Of a stretch of DNA of 64,000 nucleotides, positions 11,115-21,604 are shown piece after piece. The position numbers and the translations under genes were made by a program. Each line of letters starts with the position of its first letter. Position 1 is the stretch's first letter. Source of the stretch: Gracilaria gracilis (lineage: Eukaryota; Rhodophyta; Florideophyceae; Gracilariales; Gracilariaceae); contig JARGSG010000264.1 in the NCBI GenBank assembly GCA_030374805.1, forward strand, positions 124,001-188,000. The letters run 5' to 3'. The notes below the pieces were generated by a model that saw nothing but the letters and a program-made list of their open reading frames with translations, ran no database searches and had not been told where the DNA came from.

Positions 11115-12005
11115 TCATTCGTAACCATTCAAATCTTGATTCTCTAAATCAGACGAACTTGGAGCACTATCAGGTTCAGAAATTCCCAACGGCCTTTGGC
11201 AAAACTTTGGCGGACCAGAACCCCTATCAACGTCTACAACAACCGCTCCTACGTTCTCTGGTACTGTGTCAACTGGAATAAGAAGATGATTGTATATGTT
11301 AAACACCTTTGTTTCAACGTGTAACTCATAAAGATACTTATCTTGAACCTTTTCCGATGCAGATTCCTTCGCATGGCATTCAGAGCTTTGTGAATCGGTG
11401 CGGATAATATTGCTTAACTCTTCTGAAGTGGCCTTCGAACCTTTGGAATTGTTTTGAACGCTCTGTGCATTAGAACACCAAGACGATGCCGATGACACCG
11501 ACGGTGACGAAGACAGCGTGGACGGCAACTCCAACACTGACCTCGACGGAGTGTACGATTCATCCAATGTAGACCCGGACATGGAATTCAAAGAGATATC
11601 TTCAGAAAACTCTGTGTCCTTGTCTTGGGTTCTGAACTTGCGTGCAGCATAGCATGATCTTCTCTTCGACAACCGGGCCTGTTTCTCTGTGAAGCTTTCT
11701 GTACTCCGAGAGATGTGGTATCTCTTTCTTTTGCCCGCATTTTCTTTGCGTCTGTTTGCTCCTTGAGACCTCCATACCTTTTTCCGAAACGAGCCCTTCA
11801 AATCTTGCTTGCGTATTTCAGCTCTATTACGCGTTCCATCAGAAAGTACATGGATGTGCTCTGGATTTTGAAACTGTTTCGCTTGGTCTCCAGTGGAATA
11901 AGAAGCTCTCATTATTATAATGTTGGCATTCTCGGGAATCATTACCTTTCGAACTGGGAAGCTAAGTTGCTCGGGAACAACCACCTCTTGATAAGTTGAA
12001 TGCAT
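11115..12005 (-). CDS. Unrecognised Ser-rich basic protein, probable transposon accessory
   Basis: A 296-residue frame from the ATG at 12005. A basic N-terminal half (RKKVWRSQGANRRKENAGKR) is followed by a serine-rich acidic stretch and a short ordered segment (YLYELHVETKVFNIYNHLL) near residue 230. The ORF 12015-12329 lies in the same frame just upstream, separated by one stop, so the two may be one disrupted or spliced gene. It lies on the same strand as the Tnp2 transposase and may belong to that element. No function can be assigned. Confidence 0.4.
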   Translation of the reverse strand: MHSTYQEVVVPEQLSFPVRKVMIPENANIIIMRASYSTGDQAKQFQNPEHIHVLSDGTRNRAEIRKQDLKGSFRKKVWRSQGANRRKENAGKRKRYHISRSTESFTEKQARLSKRRSCYAARKFRTQDKDTEFSEDISLNSMSGSTLDESYTPSRSVLELPSTLSSSPSVSSASSWCSNAQSVQNNSKGSKATSEELSNIIRTDSQSSECHAKESASEKVQDKYLYELHVETKVFNIYNHLLIPVDTVPENVGAVVVDVDRGSGPPKFCQRPLGISEPDSAPSSSDLENQDLNGYE

Positions 12006-12014
12006 TCTTTCGTG

Positions 12015-12329
12015 TTAGGGAGAAAGAGATGAATCCCTTTTGGACAACTTGGGAATGGTCTTCAGCTTTTGCATGTCCTCCGTCTCGTTAAGACGTAATC
12101 GGAGAAGAGCTTTTTGGCTCTCCTGGAACACGCCAGCAGCTGTACTAACCCAAATCTGTTTTGGATCGTGCCGCAAGTTACAGTAGTTTTGCGGCACCAT
12201 CCAAGGTGTGGCAGTCATTATTGGCGTGTTGTACTGGTGCATGAGGCTCGCGCTACACGTAGATATACAGGATAAGCGTGGAAAGAACACCCGAAGGGCA
12301 GAAATATTGGAGTGGATGTCTAACGGCAC
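12015..12329 (-). CDS. Short ORF, possible exon of the neighbouring accessory gene
   Basis: A 104-codon frame without its own ATG. The C-terminal part (RLRLNETEDMQKLKTIPKL) is helical and protein-like. It is in frame with 11115-12005 across one stop and one frame off from 12361-12816, so it could be an internal exon. The splice sites are not clear. Confidence 0.3.
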   Translation of the reverse strand: MPLDIHSNISALRVFFPRLSCISTCSASLMHQYNTPIMTATPWMVPQNYCNLRHDPKQIWVSTAAGVFQESQKALLRLRLNETEDMQKLKTIPKLSKRDSSLSP

Positions 12330-12360
12330 ACGAACTTCAACTTTTGATTACGAGAAGAAA

Positions 12361-12816
12361 TCAAGAGATATCTTCATAGCCTCCGGCACCTAGCCCGACC
12401 ACAAGTCCGCTCGGGAGGTAGGCACATGAGAGAAGCAGAAGCGCCTTGAATTTGACATCGATATCAGTAGAATGCAACTCGGAGGCAAAGTCCTTCCAAA
12501 AGGTCTCAGCGCTGTCATCAGGGGTGATGAACTTCCTGCTCTTCGTCAGCAGGGAAACAAGATTACGGCAATGTGTATCTCTGACATCCCTGCCTATATA
12601 CGGACTGCCGTCAATACATTCAACATTGTCCAGCGGAAAGCCAACTTCTTCCGGTATGGCAATTATTCTATGATCATTCGGCATCTTTCCCGTGATGGCG
12701 ACCGTTAGGAGGAAGAACCTTTGACCAAGACGTTCCGTGTAACGTGCCATATGGCACGCTACACAAACCAAATTTCGCACGTCTAAAACCTGAGAACCAT
12801 TCACCAGAACACCCAT
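12361..12816 (-). CDS. Unrecognised ORF in the Tnp2 element region
   Basis: About 151 residues from the ATG at 12816. The body is protein-like (VRNLVCVACHMARYTERLG, then ETFWKDFASELHSTDIDVKF and KALLLLSCAYLPS). The same frame is open upstream to 13017 across one stop. I cannot name it; strand and location suggest a transposon-associated gene. Confidence 0.4.
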   Translation of the reverse strand: MGVLVNGSQVLDVRNLVCVACHMARYTERLGQRFFLLTVAITGKMPNDHRIIAIPEEVGFPLDNVECIDGSPYIGRDVRDTHCRNLVSLLTKSRKFITPDDSAETFWKDFASELHSTDIDVKFKALLLLSCAYLPSGLVVGLGAGGYEDIS

Positions 12817-12999
12817 GTACAATTACATACGTGTAATGCACCTATCATCTGTATGGTACCGTGGTACTTCAGTGCACCGCCAACCATCGGACTCGACGCC
12901 GCTCAAGTTATCATCATTTTTGTAATCTTCTTCTTGAGTTCTATTCACATCCCATAGCCGAAAGAAATCCTCAGAACTTTCTTGCTTGCGTGATCCCAC

Positions 13000-13382
13000 A
13001 AGCACCAACCCCCGCACATCAGGCTACAGCTGCCACCCTACTCGTAACACAATCATCTGTGCCTATTACTGCGCCGCCAGTCCCATCTCAAGAAACGGGA
13101 GCACGCGTTCTTGCTTACTCACTAAGGCGTCATCACAGCTGCGAATGTTGGGCTGTGTCTCACATCCATCGCAAACACTGTACCAGGAGATGGTGTACTT
13201 GCTGATGGTGTGGACGACGCACTTGTTCATGGTGTCCAACAATCAACGGGACCAAGTGTAGGTCATTTGTCAGGAGTGCCGATGTACCCTGATGTTAAGG
13301 TTTCCAAATACAAGCGAGTGACTGCTGAACGGTTGCGTCAGTCGAAGCAGTTCACACCGCACTACTATTCAATTGTTGAATG
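13000..13382 (+). pseudogene. Pyruvate dehydrogenase E2 (dihydrolipoyl acetyltransferase) fragment
   Basis: E2 enzymes transfer acetyl groups from lipoyl arms to CoA in mitochondria or plastids. Three successive pieces are visible: an Ala/Pro linker (PQAPTPAHQATAATL) running into QETGARVLA, the start of the E3-binding domain; after a frame change, LTSIANTVPGDGVL with DGVDDALVHGVQQ, the rest of that domain; then YPDVKVSKYKRVTAERLRQS and KQFTPHYYSIVE, the start of the catalytic domain. It ends in a stop at 13382 with most of the catalytic domain missing. The frame change near 13110 and the truncation make it a pseudogene fragment. It lies between transposon ORFs on the opposite strand, so capture by the element is likely. 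Confidence 0.7.
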
Positions 13383-14054
13383 ATTGACAATTCTTCACAT
13401 TGCTCATGCACTCATCATCGCGGGAGAACAATGTGCTTTTCGTACTAGCGAAGAAAGGTCACTGCGATTCGCAAAGAAAAGGGAAGCATTACAAACTTTG
13501 TCTCTGTTTCCCATTGGACAATCCTTTATTTCTGGTCGATTTAGCTACGATGTCGTTCAGAGTTCTCCATAATCGCTTCTCTTTCACGAAATGTTCTGCC
13601 CAGGATAGACAATGGAGCAATATTCCCGTGCAACTGCCACCTTTGAACGAATCGTTTCAGTATTGTCGTCACCTTGTATCCAGTGCCTTGTACCGAGCGC
13701 ATCTTCTTATTTGTACATGGGAATCAGGACGCATTCTATCTTAGAATCCCATGCTTCCTGCGATGACCTGCGAAACCCTTGTGTTCTTCTCCGCATACTA
13801 TCGCAGTACAAAGCTACCTTCATTTCTGTTATAGCCCCGTTTTTATCATAAGAGCAAGACCAGGAAACCGAGATGTTTGGCTTCCCTGGAAGTAAGTGGA
13901 GATGAAATGATCATGCAGGGTCACTCTGTTCGTTCGAGTTCGATTCTGAAAGGCTTCAAAAATTTCATTTCAACTCCCAATGGGGCTCTAGAATTCCTTC
14001 AATCTCACAAGGTTCAATGAAATATGGACTTCGAGTCTCGTATGTGGATCTAGA
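13383..14054. other. No gene recognised
   Basis: Small overlapping ORFs on the plus strand (13384-13851) show no recognisable motif, and I could not extend the E2 fragment into this stretch. Confidence 0.5.
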
Positions 14055-17000
14055 TTACTTTCCAAGCCGAACACCTCTAAGTGTTTCAGTAATCCTGTAA
14101 TCTCTATTTTTGTGCGCCGATCCCCCTCTGTCAAGATAATATTGACGACCCGAAATGTCTATGACTCCTATGCTTCTCTGGATAACTTGTGCCATCTCTG
14201 TCGAGAGCGAAGTATTTTTTCTTCCTTCCGTGTAATGAAGATCATATTTGGGCTCCTCAACAATACCGTACTGCCACAGGACGTCGACTAGAACTACCCT
14301 AACCCTTTTTTTCTGCATATCGTGCGCCGTAATGTTCAATGTTACCTCTAGTATCTTCCGCACACTACCATAGTACATATCTCTTTTTACGATTCGACCT
14401 CTCTCGTTTTCGTCAAGTGAAGAATTGGTCGAAGAGATGAGGCTATCCTTCTCTGAAATGAAATGAGCGGCTATGAAGTGCTTCTGGCGCGATTCCCTCC
14501 TCTTCCTACGACGACTCTCATACGCGTTGAATGTTTCAATTGATACTTTCCGGTTCTTATTCACGATTGTCGCACTGTGGAACTCCTTCACTCGGGCATT
14601 TCGGAACGAAGTTGACGGGTGAGAGAACGACTGCCTAACAAATTCTCTAATAGTTCTTTCTCGCTCATTTGAAAGCCAGTTTGAATCAATTTCGTACTCG
14701 TACCCATCACAGGTGACTCCAACGCCCCACTCCGTACTATTACTTGCAGTCTCTCTTGACATATGGGATGTGGTTTGGTCATTTATACTAAGTTCTTCGG
14801 TGCCGAACCCCTGTACGTCAGAGATGGGAGTCACTCCATTACTCGCAAGTCGTATTGCAAGGAGTCGGAAGTTTTTGTGAAACAAATGCGCACAAAGATT
14901 CGGACTGTTTTGGATCCGTTTTCCAATCTCACCCAGAAGGCGTTCTATGAGAAACTGTGAAGACAACGGTAGTGGCCCGCATTGACGTAGTATGTCGGGA
15001 ATGTGCAGAATGGCATGTGTAGTTGGAGTGAAACAGAAGTGCTCGGATGGTGATACGGCAAAGAAAGAGACGAACTGGACATACATCTCCTCTATGACTT
15101 GCCTGAAAGATGTAACAAACTCTGAAGAGCAGTCGTAGCTGAAGCTCATTGACACCACTCTGGAGGTGATAATCAACAGGTCCAATGTCTTTCTACCGAC
15201 TTTGAAGCGATGGAAGAAAGGAATGAGATACAATTCTGCATGCCTCTTGAAATCTTCGGCTTTGTACTTATCCAGATGCTCTAAGGAAAGTGGTGCTCTG
15301 CCCCACGAACTGGGAATGCCACCGGAGGTTTCAGACATTGCCTTGCTAATCTTCTGCAGCACCTCTTCTGATATACAATATCGTGGTTTCCGTGACAAGT
15401 TCTGGAGTTTTGGATGCATTCCTGTCATCAGTCTCAACATCTGTCTGACCCATCCTAGAAGAACCAAGTGCATGACGTCGTATGGGAACGAGAAAACATA
15501 GTCAATATTGAGCCTCGAAATCACCGGTCTTCTCTTGATTCCCGTAGTTTTGGAGATCTTTTTCTGTATTGAATGCGTCAAACGTTTTTTATTGAGCTGT
15601 TTCCACACATCAAGGACATTGGCATGGCTTCTTCGATTTGGACATTCCATTTCAATCAAGTCGTGCATGGTACCCCTCCTCTCTTTCAGTAGAGCACTTT
15701 CAAAATATCTTTTGGTGGACTCCGGAACTGCACAAGAGGCCTTCAGAACCTGCACGTACGACTTCTTTTTTCGGCAGAACCGACAGAAGAGTAGCGCGTT
15801 GTGCCCAACATATCCAAATACTTTGGAGGCGGCTGACCAGTCAGCCGTGAAGTATAGCAAGAACACTTTTATGGTTCTAAGCATTCCGTCGAAACAGGAC
15901 ATTTTAACACCTTGTTCCAGGCTTCTCATATCGGATACAAGGGGTTCCAGGAACGTTTCGAAATGGCTTGTGTCATGACAGCCCGGAATAACTGCATGAA
16001 CGATGGAATTACTCGCCTTGCTTCTTTGTTCTGGACTGAAATTCAGTACAGTTGACACTACGGGCCAAGTAGATATTTTAGTGCCGGTTCTATCCGTTCC
16101 GCATTCAAACCCATCCGTCGACATTGAGAGAAAGACGAAAAGTTCTTTGTCTTCCCTCCAATCATTCATTCGGCTCCCATGTCTTCTGAGGAAGAGTTCT
16201 CCGTGGTAATAATCGTGTGGTGGTTCATCTTCTTCTCCATTTTTAACCGCAGCTTGTGCTTTTCGGCATCCTTTCAGCATCTCCTCAAAGAATACTCTGG
16301 CGTTACAAGAAACTTTCAAAAACCCAAACTTCTTTGCACCATGTTGCAATGATCGATTACACACAGGACAGGTCTGAGCTAACTTCAGAATTCCAGAACG
16401 CGTGACATGACCATATGCACACATTTGCACACTTGACTTCGTTAGGAGAGATGCTCGAACAGAGTAGGAAAGAAGTGACCGGTATGAATATGCTGACTGC
16501 ATGGATTTAGTTCTCAGCAAACGTTGAATCGCTCTTTGCGAGATATTAGAGACTTCTGCAGTGAATATGAAGTCAATGAGGCGTTCAAACTCGCTCTGCA
16601 CATTACTTTTATCGTAATCAACGTGGTCCTGATATGGTGAGGTGCCCGTGGTTACTGTTCCATGAACTGCGGAATCGCTCATCGACAGTTGCAGTCCGGA
16701 GGAGCTGTAGGATTCCGTCTTCTCCTTATCCTGTACAGGAAAAGCACTCTCCTTGTGACATGCATCTTTCCTAATCTCTTCGTCAAGCACTTGAGGTGTG
16801 ACGTTTTCTACGGACCCTGACTGTCCTTCATCTGAGTCGCCGCCATTCTCGACTGATGGAATCGTTTGCAGATTTGATTCGTGGTTTCCATGGTTTTCAG
16901 TGTACCCAAGGCTGGGAGACAGTGACCCTTCTCTACCTCCTGTTGCGTCAACCATGGATTTTGATATTTCGAATGACCTCTGCCATCGAGATGCTCGCTT

Positions 17001-17144
17001 GTATGGTCGCCGCGGTGGGCTCTCAGCACATTCAATGTGATCAGTTTCGTTGTCTTCTTGCTGTGTTAGAGGTAGTTCGCTGGTGAGGTCTTTGAAGCCA
17101 CTCAAAGATTCCCACCTATACCGCTTCCGCCGATTGTACTGCAT
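14055..17144 (-). CDS. Tnp2/CACTA-like (Plavaka-type) transposase
   Basis: A 1029-residue intact frame from the ATG at 17144. Family features in order: a disordered N-terminus; a Cys/His motif (CAYGHVTRSGILKLAQ then CPVC) near residue 245; the Tnp2 core LFVFLSMSTDGFECGTDRTG, STWPVVSTVLNFSPEQRSK and IPGCHDTSHFETFLEPL; a second Cys pair in GHNALLFCRFCRKK; the conserved DYVFSFPYDVMHLVLLGW near residue 560; and HFCFTPTTHAILHIPD further on. This layout is that of Transposase_21 / Tnp2 proteins of CACTA-like elements. No internal stop is present, so the element may have been active recently. A basic-protein gene (17798-19318) is transcribed divergently from the same intergenic region. Confidence 0.88.
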   Translation of the reverse strand: MQYNRRKRYRWESLSGFKDLTSELPLTQQEDNETDHIECAESPPRRPYKRASRWQRSFEISKSMVDATGGREGSLSPSLGYTENHGNHESNLQTIPSVENGGDSDEGQSGSVENVTPQVLDEEIRKDACHKESAFPVQDKEKTESYSSSGLQLSMSDSAVHGTVTTGTSPYQDHVDYDKSNVQSEFERLIDFIFTAEVSNISQRAIQRLLRTKSMQSAYSYRSLLSYSVRASLLTKSSVQMCAYGHVTRSGILKLAQTCPVCNRSLQHGAKKFGFLKVSCNARVFFEEMLKGCRKAQAAVKNGEEDEPPHDYYHGELFLRRHGSRMNDWREDKELFVFLSMSTDGFECGTDRTGTKISTWPVVSTVLNFSPEQRSKASNSIVHAVIPGCHDTSHFETFLEPLVSDMRSLEQGVKMSCFDGMLRTIKVFLLYFTADWSAASKVFGYVGHNALLFCRFCRKKKSYVQVLKASCAVPESTKRYFESALLKERRGTMHDLIEMECPNRRSHANVLDVWKQLNKKRLTHSIQKKISKTTGIKRRPVISRLNIDYVFSFPYDVMHLVLLGWVRQMLRLMTGMHPKLQNLSRKPRYCISEEVLQKISKAMSETSGGIPSSWGRAPLSLEHLDKYKAEDFKRHAELYLIPFFHRFKVGRKTLDLLIITSRVVSMSFSYDCSSEFVTSFRQVIEEMYVQFVSFFAVSPSEHFCFTPTTHAILHIPDILRQCGPLPLSSQFLIERLLGEIGKRIQNSPNLCAHLFHKNFRLLAIRLASNGVTPISDVQGFGTEELSINDQTTSHMSRETASNSTEWGVGVTCDGYEYEIDSNWLSNERERTIREFVRQSFSHPSTSFRNARVKEFHSATIVNKNRKVSIETFNAYESRRRKRRESRQKHFIAAHFISEKDSLISSTNSSLDENERGRIVKRDMYYGSVRKILEVTLNITAHDMQKKRVRVVLVDVLWQYGIVEEPKYDLHYTEGRKNTSLSTEMAQVIQRSIGVIDISGRQYYLDRGGSAHKNRDYRITETLRGVRLGK

Positions 17145-17797
17145 ACTTGGAATGATTGGGTCGTCGACTGCTTTAGTTTCAGGGCAATGCCTTGGTACTC
17201 AGCACTTTGCCACATGCCACGATGCAAGATTGATTCCTACAGACGTATCAACGCTCTTTTCAGAAAGCAGGTGCTCCCATGTACCAGGAAGAGCATGATA
17301 TTAGGCGAAGTTCCTCGAAAATTTGTGAATATTTTCGGCGAAACTTTATTGCCAATGTTGATACTTCACAGGAATTCTCAGCTTCATTTCTTCACCAGAG
17401 TGACCATGGGAAGCACAAAGGAACACGTCTTGGCTTTCGCTTCGCACGGATTTCGCTCGACATGGATTTCCCTCCATGACTTGCGACTTAAGAGGGGAAC
17501 GGAACCCCGCCTGTCCTCACCTTTCACGCACCCAACCCATATTTCTTCACCTTGTTCTTGTGCCTTGGCGAACAGGACTTCACACTTCTCTTTCTCCGTC
17601 CTCACCTATCCCGCACTTCAGCTCCCTTTCCTTCCGAATCTTTCCGAGCACAGAGCAGAGCACCCTCTAGCTTCTCGCGCTGCATCCATTCTTCTTCGTG
17701 TACACCTTCTTGCAGATCTACGGTATGTTTGAGGTTCTCTTTTGTATGCAACGATTAATAACTAACTGGACGCAGGTCTCATTTCACGCGCTTGCAG
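17145..17797. promoter_or_regulatory. Divergent promoter region with a 5'-UTR intron for the plus-strand gene
   Basis: The 650 bp between the two divergent transposon genes hold no convincing ORF. At 17723-17775 there is a well-formed 53-nt intron: GTATGT donor, TAACTAAC branch sequence about 12 nt before a GCAG acceptor. It lies just before the ATG at 17798, so the plus-strand transcript probably has a spliced leader. No TATA box was identified. Confidence 0.5.
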
Positions 17798-19318
17798 ATG
17801 AGCTCCAGAATTATGCGCAACGTCGTCACTGCTGATAGCGCGGTAAACCACGTATCGCAGTCAACCAACAACCTCAACCGCCTTACAGAAACGGTGGTCG
17901 GGGTTCCAGGTGGTGGCATGGGCAATTGCAGATCAAACCGAATCCCCGGAACAGATTCCGAAAACCCGTCACAGATACTTCGTAACCGGACTCAGAATGC
18001 ACAACTCGAAGCCAGTGCATTGCTCCCTCCAAACGTCGTTCGGATTCCCACTGCGTCATGTAAACGCAAGTTCAAGCCTTCGGATCGACCCGGGGCCCCT
18101 ACTGGCACGCTCATTTCTGCTAGGGTTGTGTTCAACCGCCTGTTCCAAGAGCGCTTGGGAAAACCTCAGCCATTTGGCGATGACTATCCGGTGTATGGAG
18201 AACTTGCTAATGCCATCAAGGATCATATTCGTCAATTCTTGTACCAGCGCCTTGAGCTTCAGCGTGGGCATCTCAAGTTCAGTGTGATAAGATCGCAGTA
18301 CTTCTCTCAGCTCTCAAAGTTGAAGGTTAAGCTGATCGAAACTTTTCCGGTTCTCGCAGCCGCTCAAAACAACTGGGTCGTCACGGAGCTTATCAAGGAG
18401 GCAGTCCAAGGTGATAAGAAGGCCTCAGCAGAGGCTTTGAAGCAAGAAGTGGCTCGCCGAAAGTCTGCTGAGCAACGCCAGAACAATCCTAACCAAGGAG
18501 CTGTGCCGAATAGCAGTGGAAATCATGAAGGTCCTCGCGCTATTGAATCTTCTGCACACCATGAACTCCCCAACGTCGATACCTTCGATACAGCAGCTCC
18601 TGCGCTAGCGTCTGGAAAAGGATGGGATGGAATTACGCAGCACAGGTCACAGACGGTTTCTGCAACTGGTGATAGACATAATAGAAGCGATTCTGTTCTA
18701 CATAATGTGGCAGCCAGTAGAAGTGTCGCTCGTGGTGACAATCGTACCCAGGACGAGATTGAGGTGAGAGGAAAGGTTCACGAAAACGATGCCAACATTC
18801 AGAACCCAGATTCGACTGTGCTATCGAGTTCATCGAAACGTCGAGAGACATATCAGGGATCTCATCAGTCTGATTCTGGTGAAGAAGAAGTTGAGAGCTC
18901 TTCGGAGATACATAAGAGCGAAAGTCCGAAGATGTACAGTGCTCGTTCTCTGACTGTGAAAAAAAACATTGCGGCAGGTGAGGAGACTCTAGGAGGCAAC
19001 GAAACAGAATCATCTGAATCTTCAGTTGAACAACCGGTTACGAAGAAGCGAAGAGAAGCAGCGAAGCAGCCAAGAGTGAGGTTCACAGGACGTCGTGTTC
19101 ATCATGGTGACAAAGGCAACACTGGGGATACTCATACAGCTGGTGCTGCACTAACGAAGAAGAACAAGAAGAAAGGTGGACATGAATTCCGAAAGAAGAA
19201 GGATGCGCCGATCAGGGAAAAACCGCGTCGTTCCTTCAAGAAAACACGCTCAGCAGCGAAGAGCCTCAAGATCCGCTCGACCTCTCTGCCTTACGATGAT
19301 TGTGATTCCGAGGTGTGA
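17798..19318 (+). CDS. Unrecognised basic nuclear-type protein of the Tnp2 element
   Basis: About 506 residues from the ATG at 17798. A conserved-looking domain at roughly residues 100-210 (ARVVFNRLFQERLGK; DYPVYGELANAIKDHIRQFL; KLIETFPVLAAAQNNW) is followed by a long Ser/Glu-rich disordered region and a strongly basic tail (KKNKKKGGHEFRKKKD, RRSFKKTRSAAKSLK). A basic DNA-binding partner is common in CACTA-like elements, where it binds subterminal repeats; such repeats lie just downstream at 19660-20110. The role is inferred from context; I do not recognise the domain. Confidence 0.6.
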   Translation: MSSRIMRNVVTADSAVNHVSQSTNNLNRLTETVVGVPGGGMGNCRSNRIPGTDSENPSQILRNRTQNAQLEASALLPPNVVRIPTASCKRKFKPSDRPGAPTGTLISARVVFNRLFQERLGKPQPFGDDYPVYGELANAIKDHIRQFLYQRLELQRGHLKFSVIRSQYFSQLSKLKVKLIETFPVLAAAQNNWVVTELIKEAVQGDKKASAEALKQEVARRKSAEQRQNNPNQGAVPNSSGNHEGPRAIESSAHHELPNVDTFDTAAPALASGKGWDGITQHRSQTVSATGDRHNRSDSVLHNVAASRSVARGDNRTQDEIEVRGKVHENDANIQNPDSTVLSSSSKRRETYQGSHQSDSGEEEVESSSEIHKSESPKMYSARSLTVKKNIAAGEETLGGNETESSESSVEQPVTKKRREAAKQPRVRFTGRRVHHGDKGNTGDTHTAGAALTKKNKKKGGHEFRKKKDAPIREKPRRSFKKTRSAAKSLKIRSTSLPYDDCDSEV

Positions 19319-19659
19319 AAACTATCTTCACTTTTTCATATACGATAAGCTCCATACTTCAAACTGAAAGAACGATATTCACTATATGGCGCTTCTTATG
19401 TAGGCATGGTCATGTTGTGGCTGGATCTTATCGCTGCGTCAAATCTCGTAAATTATTGTTGTTGTTGCTGATCTCTTGAGGGTCGCATTCCCGTCTGTTT
19501 TTGTGACACTTAAAGGCTTCGCATGTACCAATCTTGATCTTCCAACGGCTAGCTGCGGTGGAGTCATTTGGATCACGCCACGGACACTTCCCAAGTCCGA
19601 ATAGGAACCCTTTTTGTGCTCCTAAGGGCCGGACAAACTGGTCCATCACAGTCCTCCTA

Positions 19660-20110
19660 TGGGCTATTGTAGGTGGTCACATTCCGTACACGCACTGTCC
19701 CAATGACGTACTCATAGTTCTTGGCCTTCAATGGAACAAGTATAGTCAATATATGAGATACTTTCGGGGCTTCCTTGCTGGCCGCATGACGTACACGTTC
19801 CGTACGTCTGCGGACTCACTCCGGCCATGTCAAACGGCCTATCAATGTGAACATATTGTACGTGTACGGACGCATTCGGCCGTACTTGTCGGCCTCTTGG
19901 TGTACACATATCGTAGGTGTGGGGACTCACGTCGGCCATACTACTTGGCCTTATACTGTACGTCATTTGTCCCAAAATTGGAAACATGAATAGGGCCACT
20001 TCTTGCCAACATATTCGGGGCCTTAGTTAGGCCATATTTCGTACAGCTTTTGGCCTCAAAAGCCTCGGCCACTTTTGTGCCTATATCGGCCCTATTTTGT
20101 AAATATTTTG
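19660..20110. repeat. Subterminal repeat cluster of the Tnp2 element
   Basis: Short motifs recur in both orientations: GGCC cores in the forms CGGCCAT, CGGCCT, TGGCCTTAT, CGGCCGTA and AGGCCATA, together with many GTAC-centred words (GTACACG, CGTACGT, GTACGTGTACG). The spacing is irregular at about 20-40 bp. This resembles the subterminal arrays to which CACTA accessory proteins bind. The exact terminus was not found. Confidence 0.5.
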
Positions 20111-20129
20111 TACTATCGTTTTGCTTATA

Positions 20130-20640
20130 GGGGACGGCGGGCGGGAATGGAGGACATCGGCGGCGAAGGCGATCACGGTAGCGACGGTGAGATCGCGGTG
20201 GAGATGACGGTCAGGGTGGCGACGGTGAGATGACGGCGGTGCGGTCGGTCAGGGTTGCGGCGACAGCGTGCAAAGTGGCGACGGCGGGCGAGTGAATCAG
20301 AGGCGGCGCATCAGCGCAGCGGTCAGGGTGGCGACGGCGGTCATGGTGGCGATGGCGGTCGGGGTTGCGACGGCGGTCAGGGTGGCGATAGCGGTCGGGG
20401 TTGCGACGGCGGTCAGGGTGGTCATGGCGACGGCGGTCAGGGTGGCGACGGCGGGCGGGAAAGGACGACATAAGCGGCGAAGGCGATTAGGGTAGCGACG
20501 GTGAGATGAGAGTGGAGATGGCGGTCAGGGTGGCGACGGTGAGAGGACGGTGGCATGGTCCGTCAGGGTGGCGGCAACGGCGTGCAGAGTGGCGACGGCG
20601 GGCGAGTGAATCAGAGGCGGCGACGGCGGGTAAACGGTAC
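20130..20640. repeat. GC-rich minisatellite with an internal 150-bp duplication
   Basis: Variants of a purine-rich unit (GGTCAGGGTGGCGACGGC) recur in tandem, densest at 20310-20460. On top of this, about 150 bp at 20160-20308 is repeated at 20473-20620, including GGGCGAGTGAATCAGAGGCG in both. The ORFs here encode only Gly/Asp/Arg repeats and are a by-product. Confidence 0.85.
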
Positions 20641-21604
20641 CTGCCAATTCTAGCATTTGTGGCGGCGATCACGTTGAACGTTCCACGCTCGATACGGGGG
20701 CGTTGCTGTCTCAGTAGAAGAACCAGTGTTGGTGCTGCTTCCCAATTATTCAACAAAGTTACTCCAGGAACGGAGCGGCCACGACCTTGCTGGCATGGCG
20801 CGAAGCGCAAGGGCGAGCTTTTCCAAAAGTATCTGATGATATTTTCCGAAAAGAAAATGTGACAGCTGTAAGGTTACCTGGGATTCCCAGGCTGGGAATA
20901 CTTGTCACAGTGCAGCCGCACCCAGACGGATTCGTGCAATTGTGAAGCTCTCCATCGTCTATCCGCCACCATCTCCGCAAACGTTGCGAGGAAGCCTTTC
21001 TACAAAACTAAAGGTGCAGGAACGAGCTCTCGATTCCGTTCCTCTCGTGTACTGTTCTCGCAGGTTTCTCTGTGATGAACCGCAGCGAATGCGGTCGTCA
21101 GCTCCTCCGTCGTGGACGAGCGAAGCGTATGCGCGCGTCATTGTTTGTGCGCACCTTAGCAACATGAGCCACGGCCCACCGCCCGCGGGTCACCTCCACT
21201 CGCTGCCAGTGCCACACAACGCATCACTAAGGGGTGCAACATCATCCTCTTTCTACTGGAAGCAGGCAGCGCCTCCATTTTGCTTCCCGTGATGCTCTTT
21301 CGAATTGAAACATTGGTCTCACTTCCTTCGACTCCTGATCACCTTACATGGATACCGGCTTCGAGCACACATATCTTTCACCATGTCGCATCCTGTGACT
21401 CCACACCACGCACTGGGGCAAGAGGAATAGTTCGAATGTAACAACTCAACATCATTCGAATTTGGACCAGCTACATGTTATAGGGATGTTGAGCAACAAA
21501 CTTTGCTTCTCTCAGCTGCCCTCGTACTACAGCACCCACTCTGGTAACAAAAACCTCTACAGGCATCTTCCGATACTGCTCATACAAACGTCGATGCACC
21601 CAAG
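20641..21604. other. No gene recognised
   Basis: Overlapping short ORFs on both strands lack motifs. The last 200 bases are presumably the promoter and leader of the secreted-protein gene at 21605; no specific signal was identified. Confidence 0.5.

Larger units (their letters stand above)
11115..20110. mobile_element. Tnp2/CACTA-like element, ends not resolved
   Basis: The transposase at 14055-17144, the divergent basic protein at 17798-19318, same-strand accessory ORFs at 11115-12816 and repeat-rich DNA at 19660-20110 make one probable element. Terminal CACT(A/G) repeats and target duplications could not be identified, so the limits given are those of its recognisable parts. The E2 gene fragment at 13000-13382 lies inside. 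Confidence 0.45.

Noticed and set aside
20211..20495. Gly/Asp/Arg/His repeat ORFs
   Set aside because: They are by-products of the minisatellite; both strands and several frames are open.
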